The notes under the pieces are model-generated. The model made no database searches, was not told the DNA's origin, and saw only the letters and a program-made list of their open reading frames with translations. Below are positions 10,817 through 21,143 of a stretch of 64,000 bases of DNA, piece by piece. Source of the DNA: Hermatobates lingyangjiaoensis (lineage: Eukaryota > Arthropoda > Insecta > Hemiptera > Hermatobatidae); contig JAPFBL010000563.1 in NCBI GenBank assembly GCA_026182355.1, positions 1 through 64,000 of the forward strand, written 5' to 3'. The translations under genes and the position numbers were made by a program. Positions within the stretch are counted from its first letter, which is position 1. Every line of letters begins with the position of its first letter.

Positions 10817-10817
<1 letters not shown>
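10751..10817. mobile_element. Ultra-short family A foldback
   Basis: The pair gatcgaaccacaataa and gattgtggtttgatc forms arms of about 14 bases. The right arm runs on into the family A tail 'attgattgttgtttcacgtg' and tttatgtaaaatcg, and the left ends directly in (TA)n. All interior sequence, including the core, is absent. Confidence 0.7.
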
Positions 10818-10854
<37 letters not shown>

Positions 10855-10895
10855 CATATGTATAAATATATATATATATATATACATATGTATAA
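10818..10895. repeat. (TA)n-rich microsatellite with catatg interruptions
   Basis: Alternating TA blocks are broken by two acatatgtataa segments about 40 bases apart, so the tract itself looks locally duplicated. Confidence 0.8.
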
Positions 10896-10899
10896 AGTT

Positions 10900-11040
10900 G
10901 AAAGATAGGTTTCTTGAGGATATTTGTTTTAAAGAAATTACACTCCTGTTTATACGCCAACATTTCGCCAAAAAATTGATTGGCATTTTCAAAAATGGTT
11001 TTTGAGGAAAAATTATTTACGTTCCATGCTTTTATCTACC
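10900..11040 (-). mobile_element. Family J terminus (single arm)
   Basis: The segment 'cctgtttatacgccaacatt' tcgccaaaaaattgattggcattttc matches the arm at 47440-47465 (ataagccgacgtttcaccaaaaattgttcgacattttcaaggc). On the minus strand it reads as a helix (GCCAAT...TTTGGC) followed by GAAATGTTGGC, the PLE-type signature. Confidence 0.5.
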
Positions 11041-12019
11041 AGCATAACATCATCTGATACTGAAAGCAACAAAAACTAATGTTTAGAGAAATTAAAGAAA
11101 GCAATTTATTAGTGTGATGCCAGAGCTTCATGAGAAATGAATACTTTCTTGGAATGTATTAAGAACAACTTTTTTTTTCTTTCTTTATTAATATTACATT
11201 TTGATTTTTGAATTATTGGGTATAACTTCGTAAAATCAAATGGATAATAAGTATTTGTTACAATTATAAAGTTTTTTTGTATTTATTATTATATTACAAC
11301 CCTTAGAGGGGATAATAATAATGATACATGCTACATAAAAAAAGTAAACTATAAGAGTGGAGAAACCACCCATTGATAAATATAAACAGATAATTTTTTA
11401 TTAAAAATCAAATGTACTATTTTATTTCAGTGTCTGCCATGAATAGTATAGCCTGACGGGATGTTGACGAAAATGATGTTCTCCAATGAGGATTTATAAA
11501 TAAACAAGGATTTTATTTTATTTAATTCAACAAGATTCATCTCATATTGGGACTTACTGGGTTAAGGTTAAACACTAACCTTCAACGAGTATTAGAAAGG
11601 ATAATGGAGTGACTTTATGTCCTAGGTCTTGAATTTCGCCTAAGTTTGACTTCTTTGAAGTGATCTTTTCCATTAGTTCTGAACAGATGCTAGATGATAG
11701 TGAAATGGGAGTATATTTCAATACCTTTTCAACCTACTTAAGCAAATGACAGCATTTCTACTAAACATTTAACATGTATGTCGTCTAATCTAATATTGTT
11801 TTATTAAAAAAAAAAAAATTCTTGTATGAAACGCCACACCGGCTTCATATACCTAAGTGTAATTGTACCCTTTTCCAAAAAATAAATTAATGTTTTAAAA
11901 AATTAAATTAGTATTATATTTTGATCTTTGAATTATTGGGTATAACTTCGTAAAATCAAAAATTAAAAACAAAAATTAAATTAATGTTTTTTAACAAAAT
12001 TATTAAATTCTTGCTTCTA
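11041..12019. other. AT-rich DNA with a 44-bp direct repeat
   Basis: The segment 'tgaattattgggtataactt' cgtaaaatcaaa occurs at about 11200-11243 and again at about 11917-11963. Nothing else is recognised. Confidence 0.5.
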
Positions 12020-12320
12020 GAAACTGTTGGAATTGCAGTTGTAGTGGCAGTTCTACAAGAGACCACACCTAGTTCGAACATTGCTTCTTTTGTGATACAA
12101 CACAATGAATTGGGAGTCTTAAACTTTACCAAGTCAAACTCTGAACAAGTATCTGATATTGTACAGGCTCAGGACGGACGGCTTAACGTCCTCTCCTAAG
12201 GACGACTTGGTCAGATTTATGTACTTATCGCGTAAATATGAATATATCGAAGACCAGAGTTGGTATTGAACTCTGGATCTACCAATCTAAAGGCAAACTG
12301 GCTAACTGAACTGGGTCGTG
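12020..12320 (-). mobile_element. tRNA-derived SINE, tail type iii
   Basis: On the plus strand, reading tail to head: a diverged tail 'gcagttgtagtggcagttct', then 'tgggagtcttaaactttacc', 'agtatctgatattgtacagg', 'cggcttaacgtcctctccta' and aggacgacttggtcagattta, then the tRNA-like head with 'ttggtattgaactctggatc' (B-box region) and ggctaactgaactggg. The tail matches 7679-7790. The reading frame at 11984-12199 covers this SINE and is not a gene. Confidence 0.7.
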
Positions 12321-12364
12321 AGTTGAACCCTCGACTCTATTCGGTCTTTTACTCCTTCATTTGG

Positions 12365-12412
12365 AAGTTTACCTGACAATGAACATGAAGTGTTCGAAAC
12401 GCGTAGAATAAA
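12365..12412 (+). mobile_element. PLE-type hammerhead-like remnant
   Basis: The order is acCTGACAA, then tGAACAtgaagTGTTC (5-bp helix), then GAAACGCGTAG. It is one base from CTGANGA at the eighth core position. The GAAACGCGT end is shared with 62766-62810 and, inverted, 63912-63960. Confidence 0.5.
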
Positions 12413-12799
12413 AAAAAGCTTCTTTTTTATATGTGGAGACTTTGATTTATCTATTTACCCCAGTAAGAATCTACTAACACTAGCTTAAGTATGCAGTTTA
12501 AAGTGCTTATATTAAAATTTATTTCTTAACTCTACAAGGGTTGAGAAACTCTCAACATTTTACTTATTTCTCCCTAAACTCTTTCGTAGAAGCTGAGTTA
12601 TTTGCCCAGCCTTTTGTTCTTTTTCCTTGCGTCTTACTGCCTTGAATACCTTTCTTGCCTCCCTCCCTTTTGAAAACCACACTAGATGTCATATTTCACT
12701 TGTTTCAGTTCGAATATGAGATTGAAGAAGAACCAGTTTTTTTGGTGAAAAAATGTTGAATTTCTTTCTTTTGTTGGAAGCTGATATTTTATTATTTAA

Positions 12800-13024
12800 T
12801 TGTTAGGATACCCGTTGAACGTACAAAATAAAGAATCAGTAATTCCCAAATCTGGTGATGCTGCTGGTAGAGGAAAAGAATCCCCGGTTGGAGCGAAACT
12901 TCAGACTCGTTTTGATTCATTATCCTGTACCTGGGCCTTTCAACCATACCGTCAAACTACTTTAGATCACACTAAAGCCAGTTGCATTGGTAGTACTTTA
13001 TATTATTCTATTTTAATCTTGTAA
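12800..13024 (+). other. Open frame overlapping an inverted-repeat arm, not called a gene
   Basis: A 74-codon frame is open here, but its second half ('tttcaaccataccgtcaaac' to ggtagtacttta, 12939-13003) is repeated in inverted form at 13998-14068. I recognise no protein motif. It is better read as part of a repeat of about 1.1 kb bounded by those arms. Confidence 0.4.
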
Positions 13025-14070
13025 TATTAGCGCAATTATAAAATAGATTAAAACAGTGATAAAAATTAAACGGATATCTTCAAAATAAAACGAGTGAAAA
13101 GTTTAATAGTTTTAATAACTCCGTTGAAGTTAATATTTAAAAGCGGCGCACAAGGTGGAACAAGTGGGAGTGCTCGTTGAACCAGTGGAGCTTGTAGAGT
13201 TAGCAGCGTCTGATGAGATGCACGTTTGTTATGTGTCAGTAGGTACGCGAGATTTCCCCTGGCCTTGTCATCTCGGCAGTCTCTTCAACCAGATCAGATG
13301 AAAGTGAAGTTTCCACTTATTTTCCCCTTTATACTATGAAACAATATTTTATCCCATTCTTTTCATATAAACATGTTCTTACGTTTGGTAATTATATTTT
13401 TTTTTCTTTATTATGGCTAGGCTTAACAATGTTCTAAACTGAGGGCAGCACTTTATTTAAAGACCAAACGTGTTTCATCCTTCTATTCAATATTGAACCA
13501 GAAATAAATAAGTTATTTATTCAATCATCATAGGTTGCCACACACAAAATTGATTTTCACTTATTACCTGGAAACCTGAAAAAGAATCATTATCATGATG
13601 AAAATTAATATGAAGACGACATTTGGCTCCTCAGAACACACACTATCTCGCCTCTCAATTTTGTTCTATATATAACTGTCACATTAGTTGGTCTACGCAA
13701 TTTAACAGTAATATATATATAAACTAAAATTTAAAAAAGAACACATAGAAAGGAAACCACTGAACTCACTACTATATTTCGATGTCCTCGTCTTCAGGAA
13801 AAGAAGTGAATCGCTCCAAAGGCTGATAACGACTCTCAGAAATATATATATATATATATATTTCTGAGAGGAGATTCTTCACCTACTGATGACGACGATG
13901 GTCGAAATATAGAAATGAGTTATTCCTGTGTCTATCTGTGTGCTATATTCTTTTTAATTGAAAAGTTTATACTTAAACTTACACAGTTTATACTTGAAAT
14001 AAACTTATGAAGTACTACCAATACAACTGGCTTTAGTGTTATCTAAAGTAGATTGACGGTATGGTTGAAA
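12936..14070. repeat. Inverted repeat about 1.1 kb apart
   Basis: Arms of about 65 bases, 'ctttcaaccataccgtcaaa' to 'gcattggtagtacttta' and the complement at 13998-14070, flank about 1 kb that includes a GC-rich block at 13140-13310 and a family D foldback. This may be a composite element or two independent insertions of one repeat. Confidence 0.5.
13730..13965. mobile_element. Family D foldback with (TA)n at its centre
   Basis: The left arm (aacacatagaaagg...ctactatatttcgatgtcctcgtcttcagg) and right arm ('cctactgatgacgacgatgg' tcgaaatatagaaatgag) are inverted. They meet at ctctcagaaa(TA)ntttctgagag, so a TA tract lies in the hairpin loop rather than at the edges. The right arm carries a CTGATGA core at about 13882. 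Confidence 0.65.
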
Positions 14071-14071
14071 A

Positions 14072-14330
14072 TATACACTTTTCAATATTTTGACCGTAAT
14101 GGCGGTCGTCCTCAGGAGAAGGTTGCGGCAGAACTGCTTTATCCCTCACCCAGTGAGTTCTTTAGTTGACTGTTGCCCTCCGTCCATTCACTCCTCCTGA
14201 GGACGACTGCCATTACGGTCAATATATTGAAAAGTGAGTCTTTGTTATGTTTCTGTCTATGTATCACAGTTTATTTTAAGTGTTATCTGTCCTGCCGGAC
14301 CGTTTCCGTTTATCATGGTATATATATATA
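14072..14330. mobile_element. Family C foldback
   Basis: The left arm 'ttgaccgtaatggcggtcgt' cctcaggag is inverted relative to 'cctgaggacgactgccatta' cggtc. The right side continues with 'tctttgttatgtttctgtct', 'atcacagtttattttaagtg' and 'gtcctgccggaccgtttccg' into (TA)n, the long tail of this family. The interior contains 'ttgactgttgccctccgtcc', shared with 54285-54300. Confidence 0.75.
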
Positions 14331-14361
14331 TATATATTTTCAATGTGAGACGTAATTATAT

Positions 14362-14406
<45 letters not shown>

Positions 14407-14582
14407 TTCATATTTATCGTTGCCTTCATTATTATTTCATATTATTTTTTTTTATTTTGTTTTATATATAAATATTGAAGGGATTTCTATTTTTCCTCTT
14501 CTCCGTTGGGTGACAGTACTGCGGTGGTTCTACGAGTTTCTCTGGAGGTTAGTTGCGGTTTGCCTCTGAACGCCTGTACTTC

Positions 14583-14655
14583 GTACTTCTTCCTGATGAC
14601 GACGGATGTCGAAAAATCGAAGTGAGTTCTGTACATATGGAAGCGACTTCTCTGT
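14583..14655 (+). ncRNA. Hammerhead-like core of a family D terminus
   Basis: The segment 'cctgatgacgacggatgtcg' aaaaatcgaagtgag has CTGATGA, a GAC...GTC hairpin and GAAA. It stands alone, next to a (TA)n-rich block at 14320-14402. The cleavage-side strand is diverged. Confidence 0.45.
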
Positions 14656-14699
14656 TCTTTCCTATTTGTTAGGAATATATTTATATTGTTAAAATACAT

Positions 14700-14922
14700 T
14701 ATAAGAATTGAGAAAAAATATTAAGATCTTTTAACATAGTAAGTAGTCTTCGTTAGAGTCAAAACTCAACCGTAACAAGCGGTCTTCATTAGAGTTGAGT
14801 TTTTACTCTGACTATGACCATTTGTTACGGTTAAAGGATCTTAGTCTTTTTTTCTCATTTTTTATTGTGGTTTGGACGTTGATTTTCATCTCACTTGTTT
14901 ATAGTGAAATATTGTTATATAC
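14700..14922. mobile_element. Family A foldback, right arm long
   Basis: Two inverted core regions, 'gtcttcgttagagtcaaaac' and its partner with cattagagttgagtttttactctgac, are followed on the right by 'ttattgtggtttggacgttg' and the long tail 'catctcacttgtttatagtg'. The left arm stops at 'attataagaattgagaaaaa', without the tail. The interior shows extra rearrangement (gtcttcattagagttgag). Confidence 0.65.
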
Positions 14923-15080
14923 AAGGACTGTAGTAAAACAGTAAATAGAGAATACACCCTTACCGTCTCTAATTTTCGGTCTGAACCGTCATTAGGAGAT
15001 AAAAGAGGGAAAACCCTACTGCACTGGAGCAGAGACGGTTGTAGACCAACGATGTTGCCGCATGCCCTCCTGGTAATGAA
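14923..15080 (-). mobile_element. Family E terminus
   Basis: It contains 'gaatacacccttaccgtctc' taattttcggtctgaaccgtcattaggagataaaagagggaaa, then 'gcactggagcagagacggtt'. Compared with 42145-42446 it is a single arm with the core on the minus strand in degraded form (ATTAGG for TTCAGG). Confidence 0.6.
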
Positions 15081-15454
15081 GAATAAGGAGACTAGAATAA
15101 ATTTAAAATGAAGTGTAGAATAGGAAATAGGGATGAACAGAAGAATGAAACATAAATGAAAGTAAAATAGTAAACTTTGATAAGATTGAATAAAACTGCA
15201 GTAAGCATGGGTATTCAGAAGACTTTCTTATACGATGTTAAATATTTTCTTGTGATTACGAGTTGTTAGAATATTAATGAAAATACAAGTTCCACAATAC
15301 CTGACAAGTGGTAATGAAGCCAAACCAAAGAGTTTGAAAGTTGACGTCATCCGTATCCCTCAAAGTCTTATATCAGTTGACAAATGCCGATAGATATATT
15401 GTTTAACATGAACCTTTTGCCATGTAAATAGGCTGTTTTTTTTTTTGTAAAAGA

Positions 15455-15660
15455 CGAGTGGAAAGCGCGCTGGCACGGTATGGACATGGTGAGAGAGGGA
15501 GTGTCTGTGCGCACCGTTACCACAGCTCTCTGTCAACCGACCTAATTACTTTGGAATCCTGCCCCAACCCGCCCCTCTCAGTCCTAGGCCACGCCGGCAA
15601 CCTCATTCGGTGGCCTGTCCCTTATCAGTGCACCTGGAGGCATCGCTGAGCTTTGTGTCT
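15455..15660. other. GC-rich block of unknown origin
   Basis: About 200 bases are strikingly GC-rich against the local background ('gtggaaagcgcgctggcacg', 'ccttatcagtgcacctggag'). A 63-codon plus frame covers it, but I recognise no protein motif and no RNA family. It might be part of a GC-rich transposon or a host element. Confidence 0.4.
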
Positions 15661-15917
15661 TCTGATGCCAACAGAAGCAGTCTAACGATATCCATCCTCA
15701 TAAACATCAGTGGCCTTTATATTACTAACATATAATAACCATAGCGTGAGAAGTACAATCTTTATTAGTTAGCATGTTCACGTGTTTCCTATAATTGTTT
15801 TATCGTACTACCTGTTTTTTTAATATTAAATAGCTATATTTATTTCATCGTTGACGACAGCCCGAGGTTTTTCCCATTTTCTTTGTTAATCCGACGGTTT
15901 CTTAATATTATACCGTT

Positions 15918-15920
<3 letters not shown>

Positions 15921-15961
<41 letters not shown>
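15921..15961. repeat. (TA)n at the 3' boundary of a PLE
   Basis: An uninterrupted TA tract of about 40 bases marks the end of the Penelope-like fragment that lies to its right on the minus strand. Confidence 0.9.
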
Positions 15962-15963
<2 letters not shown>

Positions 15964-16043
15964 ACAATTAAAAGAAACGGTCCAGCGGACTTTTTTACAA
16001 TAAAATAAAAAACGAAGGAAACACACAGAAAGACACAGACATA

Positions 16044-16090
16044 ACTCACATCGATATTTCGACAATCGTCGTCATCAGGAGTGCGAAGAG
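16044..16090 (-). ncRNA. Hammerhead-like core, family D
   Basis: On the minus strand: GCACTC, CTGATGA, C, GAC-gatt-GTC, GAAATATC, GATGTGAG. Helix II is a 3-4 bp hairpin. The strand after GAAATATC (GA, one bulged T, GTG) pairs with CAC-TC before the core to give helix I. Helix III is minimal, as reported for PLE hammerheads. One extra base between CTGATGA and helix II (or a C-G pair with the core G) needs checking against the family model. Confidence 0.55.
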
Positions 16091-16432
16091 CGAAGAGTCC
16101 CGCAGGAAGACAGGGCGGTACTGAACTCGGAAACCGCAGCCAGTACCCCACCACTTACCACCAAGCGGGGGAAGGGAGGGAAGGAAATGAAGAGCCAAAT
16201 TAAGACGTAAAAGGAACGAGTAAAAATTATAACTATAAAAAATTATAAAAAAAGTAGATAAATCAAATTAAAATTAATAAAAATAATAAATAAAAAGTAA
16301 AATAAAAAATAATATATAAATAAATAAAAAATAATAAATAAATAAATAAATCATAAATAAATTATCGGTTGAAGTTGAGTCCGGGGGAAGAGCGAGCATC
16401 AAGTAAGCATATGTATGCCTCCTCTGAAGCTC

Positions 16433-16900
16433 TTAGGGTAACTTTATTGTTGGATTCGGGATCTGTTTCAGGATCTGAACCCTGAAACAGTCATTGAAAC
16501 TGAGTCCATGCGAGTTCGCATGGATGGCTACAGGATAGTTACTGCGTTGACCGACTGAAGCCCTATGACCATTCATACGAAGGCTCAACTTATTAGAAGT
16601 TAAGCCAACGTAAAAGGAGTCACACTGAGTGCAATCCAGTCGGTAAACACAGTTGCTCGAGGTACAGGAGGAATTGACCTGAACCGGGTAGGAACTATGG
16701 TGGAGAGGGGAATCGAAGGAAGGATTAGGATTTACAATCAGGCAAGTTGACAGCCACGGCGTCCACATTGTTTCATTCCAGGAACAGGATTGGAAGGCTG
16801 AGGGGAAATATGAGAGAAAATGCTTTTTAGATTGGCAGGTTTACGGTAGGAAATAGAAGGGGGTGCTTAAAGATGGAAGAAGTAGAAGTAGAAGTAGACA
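16433..16900 (-). pseudogene. GIY-YIG endonuclease domain of a Penelope-like element
   Basis: The frame at 16433-16768 reads CTSSNCVYRLDCTQCDSFYV, then GLTSNKLSLRMNGHR, PVAIHANSHGLSFNDCFRVQ and an ILKQIPNP end. This matches PLE GIY-YIG endonucleases: a cysteine pair before the domain, the 'VYRLDC..C...YVG' version of GIY-YIG, a conserved R and H, and the 'H...HG.SF' region. Upstream, in another frame (16750-16860), PANLKSIF and GMKQCGRRGCQLA match the 'NLK' and 'C...RC' segments that precede the endonuclease in PLE proteins. The frame changes near 16745, and the reverse transcriptase is absent, so this is a broken fragment. In PLEs this nuclease nicks target DNA, often AT-rich, for priming. 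Confidence 0.75.
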
Positions 16901-16990
16901 GAATCGGAAAAGACTCCTTAATAATTTTTTTTTTTATTTTTTATTTTATTGTATATATATATATATAATTATATATATTCATATATATAA

Positions 16991-17217
16991 AAAAAGATTT
17001 CACTTAAACACGTGAAGTAACAATCAATGATCAAACTACAATATGAAAAAAGAGAAAACAAGGCTAAGATCTTTCAATCGTAACAACTGGTCTTCGTCAG
17101 AGTCAAAAACCCAACTGAAACCCAACTTGAGTTGGGTTTTTGACTCTGACGAATACCCATTGTTACGGTTGAAATACCTTAGTCTTTTTTTCCCATTTCA
17201 TACTGTAGTTTGATCAG
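16991..17217. mobile_element. Family A foldback, left arm long
   Basis: The left arm has the tail ('gatttcacttaaacacgtga' agtaacaatcaatgatcaaac) and the core region 'caactggtcttcgtcagagt'. The inverted right arm (gactctgacgaatacccattgttacggttgaaa...) ends at gtagtttgatca, directly before (TA)n. The centre is the palindrome cccaactgaaacccaacttgagttggg. The right arm core GACT-CTGACGA...GAAATACCTTAGTC keeps the helix I pair GACT/AGTC. Confidence 0.8.
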
Positions 17218-17219
17218 TG

Positions 17220-17255
<36 letters not shown>

Positions 17256-17257
<2 letters not shown>

Positions 17258-17475
17258 GAAAAATCACAATAAATAAACAAGTGATGCAATCAATGAAGTT
17301 TAAACCACAATGGAAAAAGGAAATCAATAGAAGTAAATGCTCTGAGGCCTTTTAATTTATATCATCAGAGAGCAAACTGAGTCAGTTTTTACTTTGTTTG
17401 CTCTCTGATGGCATAAATTGAAAGGCTTCAGGGCATTTATTTCTATTGTTTTCCTTTTTCCATTGTGGTTTAAAC
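17256..17475. mobile_element. Family B foldback, left arm long
   Basis: The left arm opens with the tail 'aaaaatcacaataaataaac' aagtgatgcaatcaatgaagtttaaaccacaat. Both arms carry the gctctctgatg / catcagagagc region and a (t/g)gctctgaggcctttt segment. The right arm stops at gtggtttaaac before (TA)n. The centre contains cagtttttactttgtttgctc. Confidence 0.75.
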
Positions 17476-17509
17476 TCTATATATATATATAACCAATTAA
17501 ATGAAATTA

Positions 17510-17700
17510 TTCCTCGAACTAAATAAACTACATTAAAATATAGAACACGCAGAAAAGAAACAGAAACTTACTACTATATTTCGTTGGCCTCGTCATTAGG
17601 AGATAGAAACGAGTCGCTCCTCAGGCAGACCACGACTGGTGGACTTGAAGAAACACTCAAACATTGTAGCCAACTTACGGAGGGATGGGAGGCAAGCATA
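17510..17700 (-). mobile_element. Family D terminus (single arm)
   Basis: The segments 'atatagaacacgcagaaaag', 'cttactactatatttcgttg' and gcctcgtcattaggagatag match the left arm of 13730-13965. The interior continues with 'gagtcgctcctcaggcagac'. The core is degraded (CTAATGA on the minus strand). Confidence 0.55.
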
Positions 17701-18309
17701 ATATTGTTTTTGAACGAGTAATACCTTTATATCATTACCTTTATCGTGAACTTGAGTATTGTTTTGATTTTTATTGCCTATGAAAGCTGCTCGGTTTTAT
17801 TTATTTACTAAATATTTTTCTGAATGATGAAGATATAATGCAGTAAATATGATGAAATAATAATACAGGACTGGACGTGTACATACAGATGTTTCATACA
17901 TGAATGTATTACTGATTGTCTGATTGATTATTAAATCAAGATATTGAGATGAGATTTCCAAACGCTCCGAAGTGATTTATTGTGAAATGCATAGTTGCAA
18001 AGCGTCACATATCACTCAGACATATTTGCACTGAGAGAGTTATTTATTGATTGACTTTATTAAAGTTCCCCAATCTATTGTTAGCTATTAATCAAATCAG
18101 ATAAGTTAGCGAGCACATCGACACAAATAATTAATTATAATATATATAAATATATTAATGTCGATTTGTTTTGAAATGATCCTGTACGTCAGTGATTTTA
18201 TCTGCTAGTAAATTATAAATCATATCCAATGATTCTCCAGCTAGGCTTTTATTTTTTTTTTAAATTTAAATATTATTAAACGACTCATAATCCTTTGGGT
18301 TATTCAGAA
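17701..18309. other. AT-rich DNA, nothing recognised
   Basis: No gene or element that I can support. Confidence 0.5.
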
Positions 18310-18683
18310 CAGGGACTCCTCGTTTAACGGCGGTAATTCAGACCAACGACTTCGTTAAGCTAAATCTTCGTTAAAAGAATATGTATACTTATATCTGTCA
18401 AGAAGCTCATAGTTAGGATGCCTTACACTCTTTTTTTCTCTTTTCAAACCATCAGTCAATGTATATCACTCTTCTTTATTGTTTTACTGATTAATTTCAA
18501 GATTTTAAAAACCTCGGTCACATTAGGTAGTACTGGACTGAACATACTTAACAGTACTTCGGTCTCTCTCATGCGTCTTAACTCCAAGAGAATTATGATA
18601 AATGAATATTGGGCCAAGTCCGGAAGGCCCGTTGTTATTCCGAGTAGTCGTTAAACGAGTACGTCGCTAAATGAGGAATACTG
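18310..18683. mobile_element. pogo/Tigger-like non-autonomous element
   Basis: The left end CAGGGACTCCTCGTTTAACGG and the inverted right end CAGTATTCCTCATTTAGCGACG are alike and resemble Tigger-type termini (CAGT...CTC(G)...TTAACG). A TA follows the right end, and the left flank has aa where TA is expected. The 374-base interior has no transposase. The 78-codon frame at 18418-18654 runs through the interior into the right end and has no known motif. Confidence 0.55.
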
Positions 18684-18839
18684 TATTGAAAAGGTATGGC
18701 AAGAGGTAATAAAATAATTTCATTTGACCAGATTGACAGGAATAACTGTTATTACTGTTTGACTTCGTAAGAAGTCATGAAAACCAAAAGCTTCTTATAT
18801 AACCCAAGCTAGCTGTATTTTTTTATTTATTTTATTTTT

Positions 18840-19095
18840 TTTTTTATTGTTTAAACCGAACCCCTAGCGGGTGATAACGTCAGCCGTTTACCGGCTTTTT
18901 GTTTGATCCTAGATTCTACAGATTATACATTGGAAGTCGTAAATTTTGCCTAACTAAAGTGCATTTCGACAAGGGATTTTTAACGAGTACTTGACATCGT
19001 ACAGACTCGTTATGATGGAGTACAGTCCTCTCCGAGGGACGACATTCTCAGATATATTCACCTCCCGCGTGAATAAATGGAGGACCAGGTGGGAA
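18840..19095 (-). mobile_element. tRNA-derived SINE, tail type ii, head truncated
   Basis: On the plus strand: tail hairpin 'cagccgtttaccggcttttt' with ctagcgggtgataacg, then 'ggaagtcgtaaattttgcct', 'taacgagtacttgacatcgt', 'gtcctctccgagggacgaca' and cacctcccgcgtgaataaatggaggaccaggtggg. The poly(T) at 18815-18848 is the reverse of a poly(A) end. The tRNA-like 5' head past 19095 is missing. Confidence 0.75.
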
Positions 19096-19099
19096 GTTA

Positions 19100-20570
19100 A
19101 CGGTATAATATTCTTAACATGATTGAACAATAAGTATATTTAATAAAACGAAAAAATAATTTAAACATGATTATTTAAGATATTTACACAGTTAAATATA
19201 TTAAGCAAAACAAAAGATTTTTTTTAAAGTGAAAAAATTGTATTTATTTTATAAAACGTAAAGAAAGATGAATTTAAGTTTGAAACCCAAGCAAGCATAT
19301 TTAAAGCAAAGATAACAAAGATAACCTGTAATATGAAACAAGCTATTTATTAGAACAACATTAACGGAATATTTCCATTTATATTACCTAAATAAACGAA
19401 ATAACATTAATTCATTACTTGTGCAATCTGTTATAGTGTGGTATTTACTAATATTTGGGAATTTGAAGAATTACGTCTCCCGAAAAAAAAAGAGTTCGAA
19501 ACACTTTCTTAGTTTCATATTGAACATTTTTTTTTGGTGTGGAGACATAATTCTTGAAATACTCAAATATGAAGAAATAACCTTAAGGAATGTTTACTCT
19601 AGAAGTTATTACGTGGTATAATAACTAAATAATAATAAAGAATATTAATAGTTGTAGCAATAAAAAAGTTGTTGCCCCTGAAATTAATTAAATAATTATA
19701 AACTTTATTACATTGTCATAATCATTCTATTAAATCATAATATACTAATGTAAGTCCAAGAGTTATTTTATTTTCCACCAGGAAGCACTACTGTAGCTAC
19801 TCCTTACAAATTTTTGTCGAATTAGCTATTTTATTGACTTTTAAAAGTCTTCTTATCTTCAATTTATACATTTGTGTTTCGTATTTAATTAAATTGTTCA
19901 TATTAAGGATATTATTAGAAAATTACGCGCTTCTAGCATTTCGTGTTCATTTTTAAGTTAATCTAAAATAGAAAAAAAAACCGAACATGATGGACAAATA
20001 GTTTTTGAAACACGCAGTTTTCTAAAAAAACTCTTTTTTGTGGAGACTTAACTTTTCTGTGTTGTTTCAAATATGAATTAATATCATATTTATTCATATT
20101 GTAACTATGACATTTGTAATATAGATATCATAAAAAATATATGTATTTATAAACCGTAAATAAATCGTTCATTTATAAATATTAATAAATCTATGCGATG
20201 CGATAAATAAATTTATATAGTTATGTTAATAATATATATTTAAATGATAAATGATTGTATTATACATGAATTAGTTTTTCAATTCAAGCTTTCAAAAGGT
20301 GTTTCCAAGAGTGATTTAAATATGTTTGCCAACAGAATATATCGTTGCCTTTAACGTTTGTTAATAAGAAAATAATTTTCTTTCGATTCAATCCTTTTTC
20401 GACTTTGATCCCAGCTTCCTAATTTTCCAGACTTGTTAAATTTCTGTCACAGCTTACGAGGTCATCAATGGTTAAAGCCTTTTTGAATATATTAAGTGGA
20501 GACTTTTCTGAGGATCCTAACATTTGCAGCATTATTTCGTCTGAAATAAAGAGATATAATACCCATTTCC
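19100..20570. other. AT-rich DNA, nothing recognised
   Basis: Contains short open frames such as 19421-19621 without recognisable motifs. No transposon ends seen. Confidence 0.5.
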
Positions 20571-20640
20571 AATAACCTGCCCGTTATAGGGAGTAGGATG
20601 GCCACATTTAGGACTGCTACAGGCCACGATTACCTTCAAA

Positions 20641-21143
20641 TATCCCTCCATAGGATTGACATAGCCGGTTCTCAAGTATGTCCCTCCATAGGATTGACAT
20701 AGCCAGTTCTCAAGTATGTCCCTCCATAGGATTGATATAGCCAGTTCTCAAGTATGTCCCTCCATAGGATTGACATAGCCGGTTCTCAAGTATGTCCCTC
20801 CATAGGATTGACATAGCCGGTTCTCAAGTATGTCCCTCCATAGGATTGACATAGCCAGTTCTTAAGTATGTCCCTCCATAGGATTGACATAGCCGGTTCT
20901 CAAGTATGTCCCTCCATAGGATTGACATAGCCAGTTCTCAAGTATGTCTCTCCATAGGATTGACATAGCCGGTTCTCAAGTATGTCCCTCCATAGGATTG
21001 ACATAGCCGGTTCTCAAGTATGTCCCTCCATAGGATTGACATAGCCAGTTCTTAAGTATGTCCCTCCATAGGATTGACATAGCCGGTTCTCAAGTATGTC
21101 CCTCCATAGGATTGACATAGCCAGTTCTCAAGTATGTCCCTCC
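20641..21143. repeat. 38-bp satellite, 13 units
   Basis: The first unit (20641-20676) is 36 bases. Twelve units of 38 bases follow from 20677 to 21132, with a partial unit after. The unit is tatgtccctccataggattgacatagcc(a/g)gttctcaag; the only common variants are cagg/cggg-type A/G and ctcaag/cttaag. Low divergence suggests recent amplification or homogenisation. Confidence 0.95.

Larger units (their letters stand above)
15962..16930 (-). mobile_element. Penelope-like element, 3' part with endonuclease and hammerhead end
   Basis: On the minus strand the order is: a protein segment typical of PLEs, the GIY-YIG endonuclease, about 340 bases of AT-rich UTR with many aaataa repeats, a GC-richer stretch, a hammerhead-like core at 16044-16090, then 'aaaagtccgctggaccgttt' and (TA)n. 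The other boundary near 16930 also meets a T-rich and (TA)n tract at 16950-16990. No reverse transcriptase domain is present, so the copy is 5'-truncated, the usual fate of PLE copies. It shows directly that family D termini belong to a Penelope-like element. Confidence 0.75.

Noticed and set aside
11213..11235. loxP-like ataacttcgtaaa half-site, repeated near 11933
   Set aside because: No inverted second half or spacer; it is part of a 44-bp direct repeat.
20641..21143. CRISPR-like regular repeats
   Set aside because: The 38-bp units are directly adjacent with no unique spacers, and the DNA is eukaryotic.
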